Positions 43,006 through 51,354 are shown, counted from the first letter of the stretch. The stretch is 64,000 nucleotides of DNA from an uncultured Muribaculaceae bacterium (GCA_947632485.1 CANRPJ010000004.1:83273-147272); one strand, 5' to 3'. Made by a program: numbers and translations. Notes: generated by a model from the sequence alone, not told the origin.

Positions 43006-44016
43006 TTAATAATCAGAAGACTGACCCCAAAGTAACTTTAAAGGCTCCTCCATCATTTCTCTTTTTATCTCTTTACATGCATCAACCCATGAATATTTCG
43101 GAGTCCAACCAAGGATATCTCTAGCTTTTCTCGAGTCAAGAAGATTCTGAGGAGTGTTAGATTTTTCGGGACAATATTTCTTAATGGACTTGTTAGCAGT
43201 ATTAGAAAAAACTTCAATTATACCATCAATCTGATCTTCCAATGAATAGGGTTGATAGCCAGAGAGATTAAAGATTCCTTCAACACCAGTCTTCAGCGCC
43301 ATTTCAATAGCATAAGAAAAATCGGCTATATAGAGGAGTTCTTTCAGTCTAGAAGGATTGCCCCAAACTTCAATTTCTTTACCTTCAATAGCATTGTCAA
43401 TGATCTGACGCCATGGTAATTTCTTTTTAAAACCATTCAGATAATAATATGGGTTAGGGTGATATCCATAAACAGTCAAATGACGAAAAACACAGCTACT
43501 TATTCCATCTGAATATTTGTATGATTCCAAAATATCAACAGCTGCATTCTTTGCAATTGCGTAAATGGCATGATCACCTCCATCTTTAGGGAATGATCTT
43601 GGGGAATCGTCTGGAACAGGCATAGCTGAACCAAAGAAAGCACAAACATCTGAGGGTGTAGTATTGAAGATTACTCTTTTGCACTTAGTTTTATTTTTTA
43701 GCCATTCACACAGATTAACCATTCCTACAATAATACTTTGTATGTATGGCATTGGGTTAGCATCCGCATGTGCAGGCATTGTTCCAGCCATATGTACCAC
43801 AGCATCTATATCGGTTGGAAGTTTTATATAATCAGATGGATTCTCCAAAGAGAATCCACCAATATAATCTATTGATTTCGTATTAAAAAAACCATTATCT
43901 GTTGTACGATGTCCTACAGCAACAATATCATATCCTATATCTTTAAGATGCAAGGCCGCATAGGCTCCCAATTGTCCTGTCGCTCCAAGAACGAGAATTT
44001 TATTTATTTTTTTCAT
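43006..44016 (-). CDS. NAD-dependent epimerase/dehydratase (operon M)
   Basis: Extended short-chain dehydrogenase of 336 residues from the ATG at 44016; a GTG immediately before it could also serve. The nucleotide loop is ILVLGATGQLGAYAALHL, and the catalytic Tyr-Lys is in IYAIAKNAAVD. GNPSRLKELLYIADFSYAIE resembles the C-terminal part of sugar epimerases. It follows the ATP-grasp gene with a 17-nt overlap, so the aminotransferase, the ATP-grasp enzyme and this protein form a coupled trio that probably builds a modified amino sugar. The actual reaction is not readable. Confidence 0.83.
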   Translation of the reverse strand: MKKINKILVLGATGQLGAYAALHLKDIGYDIVAVGHRTTDNGFFNTKSIDYIGGFSLENPSDYIKLPTDIDAVVHMAGTMPAHADANPMPYIQSIIVGMVNLCEWLKNKTKCKRVIFNTTPSDVCAFFGSAMPVPDDSPRSFPKDGGDHAIYAIAKNAAVDILESYKYSDGISSCVFRHLTVYGYHPNPYYYLNGFKKKLPWRQIIDNAIEGKEIEVWGNPSRLKELLYIADFSYAIEMALKTGVEGIFNLSGYQPYSLEDQIDGIIEVFSNTANKSIKKYCPEKSNTPQNLLDSRKARDILGWTPKYSWVDACKEIKREMMEEPLKLLWGQSSDY

Positions 44017-45223
44017 CACTAACTACATTAATATTACACCATTTAGATATTGACTTGAGTACATTATCAAGAATTGATTGGGAGGGAAATTTTAATACCA
44101 ATGTCCCAATCGCATCATTAGCTCCACGAAACGAATGAACAATTTCTCCCGGAACTACCCAAAGATCGATTTCATGCACATATTTTTCGTACTCTGGCGA
44201 GATGCTGATAGACTCGAATTTTCCTTCGGAATCACTGTGGAGTATCACTTCTGCCCAGTGACCATCATACGTTACTGTTTTTAGCTCTCCTATTTCATCT
44301 CCCACAGCAGCGCGAACACACGCTGTAATCATATCCTCCTTAGTGGCATAGCGAATCATTTCCGCCAAACGATTACCGCCTCCTCTAGGGGAGAGTTCCA
44401 TTATATACGGCTTACCGTTCTTTCCGATGCGGGTTTCAATATTGTAAATTGACGTCTTCAGATTAAGTAGAGTTATCAAACGTTGCAATTCTGAAGTCAG
44501 ATACTGCTCTTGCTCGAGCGTGAAAGTTGAAGGCCAACTATATGCACTTGGCGTGTAAGGATTAGCTGCTTCATTATCAAACCGTTGAGCGGAAAAGGTT
44601 GTTAACACTAACTTTCCTTTTATAGAAAAGCAATCAGTATCTGAAGAACAACCTTCTTTTTCTATGAATTCTTCTATTATTACTTTTCCTGAAATAGAAT
44701 TATCCAGTGCATGGGCAAATGCTTTGGGTAATTCGCAGGGAGAATCGATTCTCATTACTCCTTTACTTCCTGCAGAATCCGTGGGCTTAACTATTAAAGG
44801 AAATGAAAATCGTTTCAAGTCTTTAACTGCGGTCTCGAAGTCTGCATAACCTCCGGAAACAGGCACATTAAAATTATTCTTTGTGAGGAAATCTCTAAAC
44901 AAGTCTTTATTCTGCAGAATTTTTACTGATTCATAAGAACCAGCAAACGGTAATCTCATTTTTTCTGCAACATAAGCGGCTGTCACAACACCAGGATCAA
45001 CAGCGAACGACAATATTCCATCAATTTTGAGTTCTTGGGCTTTTTTGAGAACAGCTTCTTTGTCGATAATACTTACATTACAGTACTCATCAGAAAACTG
45101 ATGTGCTATATTATCGGGTAGATAGTCGCATGTAATGACATAATATCCCTCTTTATGAGCTGCTTCGATAACAGGTAATAGATATCGAAGTCCTCCGAGG
45201 AGCATTAATCTTTTTTGTTTCAT
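44000..45223 (-). CDS. ATP-grasp ligase (operon M)
   Basis: 407-residue ATP-grasp protein. The N-terminal pre-grasp domain (LMLLGGLRYLLPVIEAAHKE) is followed by the ATP-binding core: FPLIVKPTDSAGSKGVMRID, KVIIEEFIEKEGCSSDTDC, and IMELSPRGGGNRLAEMI for the metal-binding end. Such enzymes couple a carboxylate to an amine through an acyl phosphate. Because its ATG overlaps the DegT aminotransferase stop by 4 nt, a plausible role is joining an amino acid or similar carboxylate to the amino sugar produced by that aminotransferase. This is inference. Confidence 0.85.
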   Translation of the reverse strand: MKQKRLMLLGGLRYLLPVIEAAHKEGYYVITCDYLPDNIAHQFSDEYCNVSIIDKEAVLKKAQELKIDGILSFAVDPGVVTAAYVAEKMRLPFAGSYESVKILQNKDLFRDFLTKNNFNVPVSGGYADFETAVKDLKRFSFPLIVKPTDSAGSKGVMRIDSPCELPKAFAHALDNSISGKVIIEEFIEKEGCSSDTDCFSIKGKLVLTTFSAQRFDNEAANPYTPSAYSWPSTFTLEQEQYLTSELQRLITLLNLKTSIYNIETRIGKNGKPYIMELSPRGGGNRLAEMIRYATKEDMITACVRAAVGDEIGELKTVTYDGHWAEVILHSDSEGKFESISISPEYEKYVHEIDLWVVPGEIVHSFRGANDAIGTLVLKFPSQSILDNVLKSISKWCNINVVSDEKNK

Positions 45224-46329
45224 TTTTTAACTAATGCAACTATTAGGTCAACATCTTCGGTGTTTAATGCATGATGCATTGGCAAGCAGAGCACTGTCTC
45301 GGCAAGTTTGTATGCCTCTGGAAGATTTTCGCGTGTGGCTGAAGGGAGTCCACGATATGTTGAGAATTCGCTGATTAGGGGATAGAAGTAACGGCGTCCA
45401 AGCACGTTGGCAGCTTTCATCTCTTCATAGAGCTCGTCGCGGGATCTTCCGAATTTCTCGGCGTCAACAAATATCGGGAAATAGCTGTAGTTGCTACGAA
45501 CGCCAGGCATCTCATCAAAGAAAGTGATACCCGGCACATCACGTAGGGCTGCGCGGTATGCTTCTGCAACTTTTCGACGCGCTTCTATGGCTGCATCAAC
45601 CTGACGAAGATTTAAAATACCGTAGGCTGCACGCACTTCGTCCATCTTGGAATTGATGCCGGGAGCAACTACTGTTGTCTCGTTGGCGAAACCGAAGTTT
45701 TTCAGATAATCAATTCTCTTCTTCGTCTGTTCATCTTTCATCACCATAGCTCCGCCTTCAATGGTATTGTATACCTTCGTGGCATGGAAAGAGAGTGTTG
45801 AAATGTCACCTTCATTCAGGATTGACTTGCCATTCACTTCCACTCCGAAAGCATGAGCCGCATCATAAATTACTTTAAGCCCGTATTTATCCGCTATTTC
45901 CTGAATTGCCTTGGTATCGCATGGCTTACCATAGCAGTGTACAGGCATTATAGCTGTAGTCTTAGGTGTAATGGCTGCCTCGATCTTAGCCGGGTTGATG
46001 CCGCAGTTAGAGGGATCGATGTCGACGAAGACAGGCTTTATACCGTTCCACCATAGTGCATGTGTAGTTGCCACGAAACTATAGGGTGTAGTGATCACTT
46101 CACCTGTGATTCGCAGCGCCTGAAGTGAGGTTATAAGGGGTAGTGTACCATTTGTGAAGAGACTCAGATAAGGTACCTTAAGATATTCGGCTAGCTCCTT
46201 TTCAAGCTGCTTATGAAAGGATCCGTTGTTAGTGACCCACTTACTATCCCAGATTTCTTTGAGCATCTGCTGAAACTCATCAAGATCAGGGAGTAGTGGA
46301 GATGTAACGGTTATTTGATTATCAGCCAT
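45220..46329 (-). CDS. DegT/DnrJ/EryC1-type sugar aminotransferase
   Basis: 369-residue PLP enzyme that transfers an amino group to a nucleotide-linked keto sugar. The PLP lysine is Lys185 in SFHATKVYNTIEGGA, the early NGTLPLITSLQAL and TPYSFVATTHALWW are typical, and IYDAAHAFGV carries the aspartate that contacts the pyridine nitrogen. It is closest in feel to the VioA/FdtB branch that makes 3- or 4-amino-deoxy sugars, but that is a weak impression. GC content is visibly higher than in neighbouring operon-M genes, which suggests a separate origin. It is third in the operon, after the flippase. Confidence 0.88.
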   Translation of the reverse strand: MADNQITVTSPLLPDLDEFQQMLKEIWDSKWVTNNGSFHKQLEKELAEYLKVPYLSLFTNGTLPLITSLQALRITGEVITTPYSFVATTHALWWNGIKPVFVDIDPSNCGINPAKIEAAITPKTTAIMPVHCYGKPCDTKAIQEIADKYGLKVIYDAAHAFGVEVNGKSILNEGDISTLSFHATKVYNTIEGGAMVMKDEQTKKRIDYLKNFGFANETTVVAPGINSKMDEVRAAYGILNLRQVDAAIEARRKVAEAYRAALRDVPGITFFDEMPGVRSNYSYFPIFVDAEKFGRSRDELYEEMKAANVLGRRYFYPLISEFSTYRGLPSATRENLPEAYKLAETVLCLPMHHALNTEDVDLIVALVKK

Positions 46330-46353
46330 TAATTTCGATTTATTGAAAGTCTG

Positions 46354-47796
46354 TTATTTTCTTCTGGCCTCCTTGAGAAAACCAATTGCATCGCGCAAGT
46401 CGCGAGAGCCGGTAATTCGTGTAATTGTGATGAAAAAGAGAATTCCTACCGCAATACCCAGAATCAGTTGGAGCCAGAGATTGGAGAGAATATTAACGAT
46501 TCCCCAAACTAAAGCACCTGTAAGGAAGCTATAAATAAGAATAGGAATTAAATCCTGCATCTGAGTAAAGAATCCCACTTGAATAAGCTTTCCCGTGTAA
46601 TGAGTGTTTATAACAAGGGCTATGATCGAACTTATAAGTGCACCCCAGCATATAGCCACAAGTCCCATAGGTACAGTCACACATAAGATACCCACTCCCA
46701 TAAGCTTTTTCCAAATTTCAAGTTTTAGAAAAAGATCACTACGTCCTTTGACCTGAAGAAGATTGAGATTTATGGCATGAACTGGATACCACATCATATT
46801 CAAACATATAATCTGAAGAAGAATTACAGAAAAAGCCCACTTTTTAGTCAGTACAAGTATTATTAGAGGGTGAGCGACAGCGGCCAGACCAATCATTAGT
46901 GGAAAAATAACAAATGCTGACAAACGAAGAAATCGCCTATAGACGTCGCGGAGCCTGTCATCATCATTTTGGATAGTGCACAATAAAGGAAAGGTCACTC
47001 TTTGAATTATACTCGTGACATTGGAGGAAGGAAAATTGGCAAACTGATGTGCACGAGTATAATACCCTAAATCTGAAGCACTGAAAACTTTACCAATTAC
47101 TATGAGATAAACATTATCATAAATTGTACTGATGATTCCAGACAAAGCCAGTTTGGAACCGAATCCGAAAAGCTCTCTAAACGATCTCCAAGAATATAAC
47201 CACTTGGGTCTCCACTTAGAGAACAACCATAGTAATCCTACATTGACAGCGAGATTCGTGAGTTGATACCAGACAATTGCCCATACACCGAATCCAGTGT
47301 AAGCCATGAGAACGCCAACGACACCAGATATAACAGATGCCGACAATGATGCTTTCGCCTGAGTCTTAAAATCAATTTTGATTATGAACAGAGCTCTCTG
47401 AACCACCACAAATGAGTTTATCAGTACACTAAGCGAAATCAGGCGTGTGAGAGGCGTGAGAATCGACTCTTTGTAAAAACTTGCAATAAGTGGGGCACTA
47501 AAAAACAATATCAAATAAATGATTATCCCGACACCAATGTTAAAGAAGAACACAGTAGAGTTATCGAGCTCAGATCGGTCTTGTTTCCTTATCAAGGCCT
47601 GGGAAAAACCGCTGTCGACAAGTGATTGCGATACAGCAATAAACACAGTCAGCATACCTACCAGGCCATAGTCGTCTGGGGTAAGGATTCGAGCCATGAT
47701 TATCATTACCAGAAAAGAAACTCCCTGAACTGAGAAACGCTCGACTACGCTCCATATAGTTCCCCTAAAGGTCTTATGTTTTAATGATTCTGCCAA
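46354..47796 (-). CDS. Oligosaccharide flippase (Wzx), operon M
   Basis: 480-residue polytopic membrane protein of the PST/MATE-like flippase group, which moves lipid-linked repeat units to the periplasmic face. It has 12-14 hydrophobic helices and the family N-terminus SVVERFSVQGVSFLVMIIMA followed by RILTPDDYGLVGMLTVF, with GFSQALIRKQDRSELDNSTV close behind. This order is nearly identical to the plus-operon flippase (RLLTPDDFGIMVTAIMVISF, GFQKYIIQQ). It is the second gene of operon M, 15 nt after upxY. Two separate flippases in one locus mark two independent Wzx/Wzy pathways. Confidence 0.9.
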   Translation of the reverse strand: MAESLKHKTFRGTIWSVVERFSVQGVSFLVMIIMARILTPDDYGLVGMLTVFIAVSQSLVDSGFSQALIRKQDRSELDNSTVFFFNIGVGIIIYLILFFSAPLIASFYKESILTPLTRLISLSVLINSFVVVQRALFIIKIDFKTQAKASLSASVISGVVGVLMAYTGFGVWAIVWYQLTNLAVNVGLLWLFSKWRPKWLYSWRSFRELFGFGSKLALSGIISTIYDNVYLIVIGKVFSASDLGYYTRAHQFANFPSSNVTSIIQRVTFPLLCTIQNDDDRLRDVYRRFLRLSAFVIFPLMIGLAAVAHPLIILVLTKKWAFSVILLQIICLNMMWYPVHAINLNLLQVKGRSDLFLKLEIWKKLMGVGILCVTVPMGLVAICWGALISSIIALVINTHYTGKLIQVGFFTQMQDLIPILIYSFLTGALVWGIVNILSNLWLQLILGIAVGILFFITITRITGSRDLRDAIGFLKEARRK

Positions 47797-47811
47797 GTAA
47801 AAGGCTCCGGA

Positions 47812-48831
47812 TTAGTTACCGTCTAAATAATAATCATATTCGGTCAGAAGCTCACGCTGGGATTTGGAGGGAGTAGCTTCCTCTTCGGCTCCTGACTTTA
47901 GCAATTCGTAAGTTGTCCTTAATGAATCAAACTCGTTTGTTGACACTCCTAAGAGGAGTTCGATTAGAGCTTTGGTCCAGGGATTTGTCACTGTGGAGCG
48001 AAGTTTCTCGAATCGTGCGGAGGAGAGACGATAGCCTGACACATCGCCCAATATTGTCTGAACGCACATCAAGGTCGCGAGCAATTTCGCCTCGAGTTTC
48101 TGATTAGAAGGACTCACTACGCACATGCGCTGGTTGAATACTGTCAGAATCGAACGCTCCTTTTCTGTCAGCGTTTCACCAGCGTGGTATTTTCGAAGTA
48201 TAGGAAATAATTTTGGAATAAATGATTCCAGAATGTCGTATTGGCGGCGAGTGTCACGTGCGAATTGAAGAATACGGATATACTTAGCATCTACGTCCCA
48301 AAGGACGGCTCCCATCTGAGCTGTGGCAGCTATTACCAGATTCCCTTTCGCGCTACGCGGTTTTGGCAAATAAGTTCCTCTCAGACCAGCAAATTCTCCG
48401 CTTACCACTTCCACCTCATCGCCCGCTTCAAGATCAATATCGCTGATATTGAAGAAGGGAATGGTATTAGTATGAGCCCTTGAGATGATCTTGAAGTTCT
48501 CCATCTCCTGATCGCTAAGAATGCCATATCGCCTTTCCGAACCACGATCCAGCATCATACTCAGATCATTGTAAGGACTCGAACACAGCTTCTTAACATC
48601 GTCAAGAACGCCATTTACGAACACATAATAATAGGTAAGCAGTTGATCTCTATAGACTACTTTTCCCTTTACGATATGCGCCGGACGGATTATCGGAGCA
48701 AACAATTCAAGACGCTTCTCCCCTTTGTTGAAATCTTCAATTTCTTTCTGCGGAGATGGACGACCTGAACGCCTGATAAAGTTCAGCACATACCAATGTC
48801 TATCACCCTGACCCGATGACTGCGGTACCAC
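47812..48831 (-). CDS. UpxY-like (NusG-type) capsule antiterminator, operon M
   Basis: First gene of the minus capsule operon. The N-terminal NusG domain begins with WYVLNFI at residues ~13-19 and shows LLTYYYVFVNGVLDDVK. A KOW-like segment follows at ~135-165 (LEAGDEVEVVSGEFAGLRGT). Then comes a helical C-terminal extension of ~150 residues with no domain I recognise; UpxY of Bacteroides fragilis is only about 170 residues. UpxY proteins keep RNA polymerase going through their own capsule operon. The start is odd: only a GTG at 48831 is in frame, while an ATG at 48874 is one frame off (see findings). The active promoter lies at 48993-49023. Confidence 0.85.
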   Translation of the reverse strand: MVPQSSGQGDRHWYVLNFIRRSGRPSPQKEIEDFNKGEKRLELFAPIIRPAHIVKGKVVYRDQLLTYYYVFVNGVLDDVKKLCSSPYNDLSMMLDRGSERRYGILSDQEMENFKIISRAHTNTIPFFNISDIDLEAGDEVEVVSGEFAGLRGTYLPKPRSAKGNLVIAATAQMGAVLWDVDAKYIRILQFARDTRRQYDILESFIPKLFPILRKYHAGETLTEKERSILTVFNQRMCVVSPSNQKLEAKLLATLMCVQTILGDVSGYRLSSARFEKLRSTVTNPWTKALIELLLGVSTNEFDSLRTTYELLKSGAEEEATPSKSQRELLTEYDYYLDGN

Positions 48832-48923
48832 AAAATTGGTAATTGGGTAATCCTTCAGTTGGCCCTTCTTTCATCAAACAAGCTGATAACAAGAGACTTG
48901 AATGACTAAAAAGAGCTTAACTA

Positions 48924-48982
48924 CCGAAAACTTTCCGGTGGAATCTCTATGTTTCAGTAAGTATCTCTTAGCAAGAGTTACT
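48924..48982 (+). repeat. Inverted repeat, left arm (IRL)
   Basis: 59 bp beginning CCGAAAACTTTCCGG, identical to the reverse complement of 49138-49196 except at 48939 (T against A). It includes most of the dyad recombination site. Confidence 0.95.
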
Positions 48983-48985
48983 TAC
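48957..48985. repeat. 29-bp dyad, candidate recombinase crossover site (left)
   Basis: GTAAGTATCTC, a 7-bp core TTAGCAA, then GAGTTACTTAC. The two 11-bp half sites are inverted with one mismatch. The 11-7-11 geometry is that of tyrosine recombinase sites. Inversion between the centres (48971 and 49149) would flip about 178 bp. Confidence 0.6.
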
Positions 48986-48992
48986 TTTAGTG

Positions 48993-49023
48993 CAAAGGTA
49001 ATAAAAAACCTTGATTCACCAAA
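48993..49023 (-). promoter_or_regulatory. Invertible promoter, now driving operon M
   Basis: Minus strand: TTTG (49023-49020), 19-bp spacer, TACCTTTG (49000-48993), the exact Bacteroidota consensus. Transcription should begin near 48987 and run through the left repeat arm into upxY. Inverted, the -7 box would map to about 49120-49127 on the plus strand, giving a ~95-nt leader to the ATG at 49229. Confidence 0.82.
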
Positions 49024-49134
49024 AGTAACGGAGAAAGTATTTGAAGGGTGAATGGGGGGCGAATTTTGAGTAATGGTTAGTTTAGCTCTTAATAGTTCTT
49101 GATAATTTGCTAAATTCCAGCTATTTATACTCAG

Positions 49135-49163
49135 GGTAGTAACTCTTGCTAAGAGATACTTAC
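49135..49163. repeat. 29-bp dyad, candidate recombinase crossover site (right)
   Basis: Inverted partner of 48957-48985 with the core TTGCTAA at 49146-49152. The outer half site is identical. The inner half site differs at two or three terminal bases where the repeat ends. Confidence 0.58.
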
Positions 49164-49196
49164 TGAAACATAGAGATTCCTCCGGAAAGTTTTCGG
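49138..49196 (-). repeat. Inverted repeat, right arm (IRR)
   Basis: Reverse complement of 48924-48982 with one mismatch in 59 bp. It ends 32 bp before the ATG of upxY of operon P. Confidence 0.95.
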
Positions 49197-49228
49197 AAGT
49201 TTGGCTCGTGCAAAGCTAAAACCTCTTA

Positions 49229-50293
49229 ATGGTCAGCGCTTTACCCAAATACGAGCCAAATAAAATTATACTCCATCAGGTTATGGCGCCTGTAGTAGCT
49301 ACTTCTTCTGCTTCGTCATGGTATGTGCTGAATTATATCGGCGGATCAAGTCACGAAACGGCGCAAAAGGCTGTAGACCGGTTCAATACGAAAGCGCAAA
49401 AGGATCTTGAGATCTTTGCACCTACGTATGTAATTAAAGATGACAGTGATGGGGAAATCCGCTTCAAGACGGTTCGGCTGACGTTTCACTACGTGTTCGT
49501 TAGAGGCGCTTTTCAAGATATAAAAGAACTATGCGGCCAGCCAAACGGTTTTTCATTTCTCCTCTCACGAGGCAGCGCTGAGCGTTATGCAACAGTTGAT
49601 GACCGCGCAATGGCCAATTTCCAGAATATAGCCCGCGCTTATAAAAACTGTCTCCCCTACTTCTCCTTGGAAGACATTGATCTCGAGGAGGGTGACTTAG
49701 TTGAAGTGGTCAAAGGTGACTTCCCTGGCCTGGTCGGCACCTATATTCCGACTCCGCGGAGCAAGAGCGGCAACATCGTGCTTAACATATATAATAATGT
49801 GGGCACCATAGCCTTCAATGTAAAAGCCTCAGATATCAGGATCCTGGAGTTTTCCCGTAAAAGTACGCGTGCCAACGACCAGCTTGATGCCTTCCTGCCC
49901 CATCTTCTAAGCGCTCTGCGTTACTACTATCGTGGTGAGCCTCTTCCCGCCTCTCTGGCAGCAAAGCTATCCGTATTCGTTGGCCGTATGGGCGTTGCCA
50001 AGTTACCGAGCCGTAAACTTGACGCTCGCCTACAGATGTTACTCTACGCCTCCAATCAGATAATCGGTAACGCAGCTGAAGCTAATCGAGCTTACACAAA
50101 ATATGAGCAGATCAAGGATTCCATAACAAACGTCTGGACACAGGCCGCCCACACATTGATTACATCGGTATTGAATAATGATAAATCCCTTCTTGCTCAA
50201 ACTTATAGAGAACTGCATCAAATAGAGAATCCGTCCAAACTGCAGCAATTCACCATTTGCGAATACGGTTATTATATGCTATCCTTACCATAA
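49229..50293 (+). CDS. UpxY-like (NusG-type) capsule antiterminator, operon P
   Basis: First gene of the plus operon, 354 residues from the ATG at 49229, and clearly a paralog of the upxY across the switch. It has SWYVLNYIGG at ~31-40, RLTFHYVFVRGAFQDIKELC, the KOW-like DIDLEEGDLVEVVKGDFPGL, and a similar helical C-terminal extension of ~150 residues. The N-terminal leader of ~30 residues (MVSALPKYEPNKIILHQV) has a weak counterpart in the out-of-frame leader of the other copy. In the sequenced orientation no promoter points at it. UpxY proteins act on their own operon, so each operon would need this gene in order to be read through. Confidence 0.87.
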   Translation: MVSALPKYEPNKIILHQVMAPVVATSSASSWYVLNYIGGSSHETAQKAVDRFNTKAQKDLEIFAPTYVIKDDSDGEIRFKTVRLTFHYVFVRGAFQDIKELCGQPNGFSFLLSRGSAERYATVDDRAMANFQNIARAYKNCLPYFSLEDIDLEEGDLVEVVKGDFPGLVGTYIPTPRSKSGNIVLNIYNNVGTIAFNVKASDIRILEFSRKSTRANDQLDAFLPHLLSALRYYYRGEPLPASLAAKLSVFVGRMGVAKLPSRKLDARLQMLLYASNQIIGNAAEANRAYTKYEQIKDSITNVWTQAAHTLITSVLNNDKSLLAQTYRELHQIENPSKLQQFTICEYGYYMLSLP

Positions 50294-50348
50294 CAAGAAT
50301 ACTTAAGCCCATAACTATTTAATCACTTCCAAGTACAATAAAGTAAAT

Positions 50349-51248
50349 ATGACCAAAGATATAATCAAAAGATGGGCTAAACACCCTTCAATTTTTATAA
50401 GTGCTGTTTTAGTCAAGTTTGGTAAGTATTTTCCTGATAAACTATATCTTAAGCTAAAATATTATTCAGTCTTTGGAAAGAAACTTAATCTTAAGAATCC
50501 TCAGACCTTCAACGAAAAACTACAATGGCTTAAACTCTACGACCGAAAGCCTGAATACACTACTATGGTAGATAAAGTTGAGGCGAAAATATGGGTCGCA
50601 GAGCGAATTGGTGAGGAATATGTAATTCCTACTCTCGGGGTGTGGGATCGTGCTGAAGATATTGATTTCGATTCATTGCCCGATCAATTCGTACTAAAGA
50701 CCAACCACGACAGTGGCGGCATTATAATTTGCAAAGACAAGTCGAATCTTGATAAGGAAGCAGCAAGAAAGAAACTTAATTCATCACTAAAAAGAAATTT
50801 CTACGAATTTGGCAGAGAATGGCCCTATAAAAGCGTACAACCTAAGGTGTTAGCTGAGAGAATACTCCTGTCAGATTCTGAAGACGGGGACATCCCCGAT
50901 TATAAATTTATGTGCTTTAACGGCAAAGTAGAATGCTGTTTTATTGTGACGGAACGACATTCTGACACGGGAATAAAAGTTACTTTTTTAGATAAGGACT
51001 GGAATAGAATGCCCTTTACTAGACACTATCCAGCGGCCGATAGAGTATTAGCTAGACCTGTAAACTACGATGTAATGGTAAATCTGGCAGAAAGACTTTC
51101 TGCAGGTACAAAATTTTTAAGAGTTGACTTTTACGAAGTTAACAATAAAATCTATTTTGGAGAACTAACCTTTTTCCCCGGCTGCGGTTACGAAGAATTC
51201 TCTCCCGAAGAATGGGATTATAGACTAGGTAACCTGATTAAACTTTAG
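50349..51248 (+). CDS. TupA-like ATP-grasp protein (operon P)
   Basis: 299-residue protein of the TupA-like ATP-grasp family common in capsule and teichuronic acid clusters. Family segments are NPQTFNEKLQWLKLYDRKP near the N-terminus, YTTMVDKVEAKIWVAERIG, FVLKTNHDSGGIIICKDKS for ATP binding, and FGELTFFPGCGYEEFSPEEW at the C-terminus. Its precise reaction is unsettled; it may ligate an amino acid to a uronic acid or act as a glycosyltransferase-like enzyme. Uronic acid genes (epimerase and Ugd) at the end of the operon fit such a role. Second in operon P, 55 nt after upxY. Confidence 0.87.
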   Translation: MTKDIIKRWAKHPSIFISAVLVKFGKYFPDKLYLKLKYYSVFGKKLNLKNPQTFNEKLQWLKLYDRKPEYTTMVDKVEAKIWVAERIGEEYVIPTLGVWDRAEDIDFDSLPDQFVLKTNHDSGGIIICKDKSNLDKEAARKKLNSSLKRNFYEFGREWPYKSVQPKVLAERILLSDSEDGDIPDYKFMCFNGKVECCFIVTERHSDTGIKVTFLDKDWNRMPFTRHYPAADRVLARPVNYDVMVNLAERLSAGTKFLRVDFYEVNNKIYFGELTFFPGCGYEEFSPEEWDYRLGNLIKL

Positions 51249-51354
51249 TCGGAGAAAGTTTTTATAAACGAATAAAGAAAGCAAAAGGTTCACATGCAAT
51301 AGGTATCGAAAACATCTTATAATCTATTGTTCCTTTATTCCGTGCAAAAACAAT

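Larger units (their letters stand above)
48919..49201. other. Invertible promoter cassette between two divergent capsule operons
   Basis: A 64-bp inverted-repeat pair with 62 matches (59-bp core 48924-48982 and 49138-49196, 58/59 identical) flanks 155 bp. The enclosed segment contains one perfect housekeeping promoter facing left. On the plus strand of the segment no TAnnTTTG box is found. The cassette separates the start codons of upxY of operon M (48831, leftward) and upxY of operon P (49229, rightward). This is the layout of a site-specific promoter inversion, with the special feature that each orientation would fire a different complete operon. As sequenced, operon M is predicted on and operon P off. 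Confidence 0.88.

Noticed and set aside
49211..49218. CAAAGCTA just right of the inverted repeat, a possible minus-strand -7 box (TAGCTTTG)
   Set aside because: No TTTG lies at 19-21 bp upstream and it is outside the invertible segment; probably chance. It would matter if transcription proved constant in both orientations.
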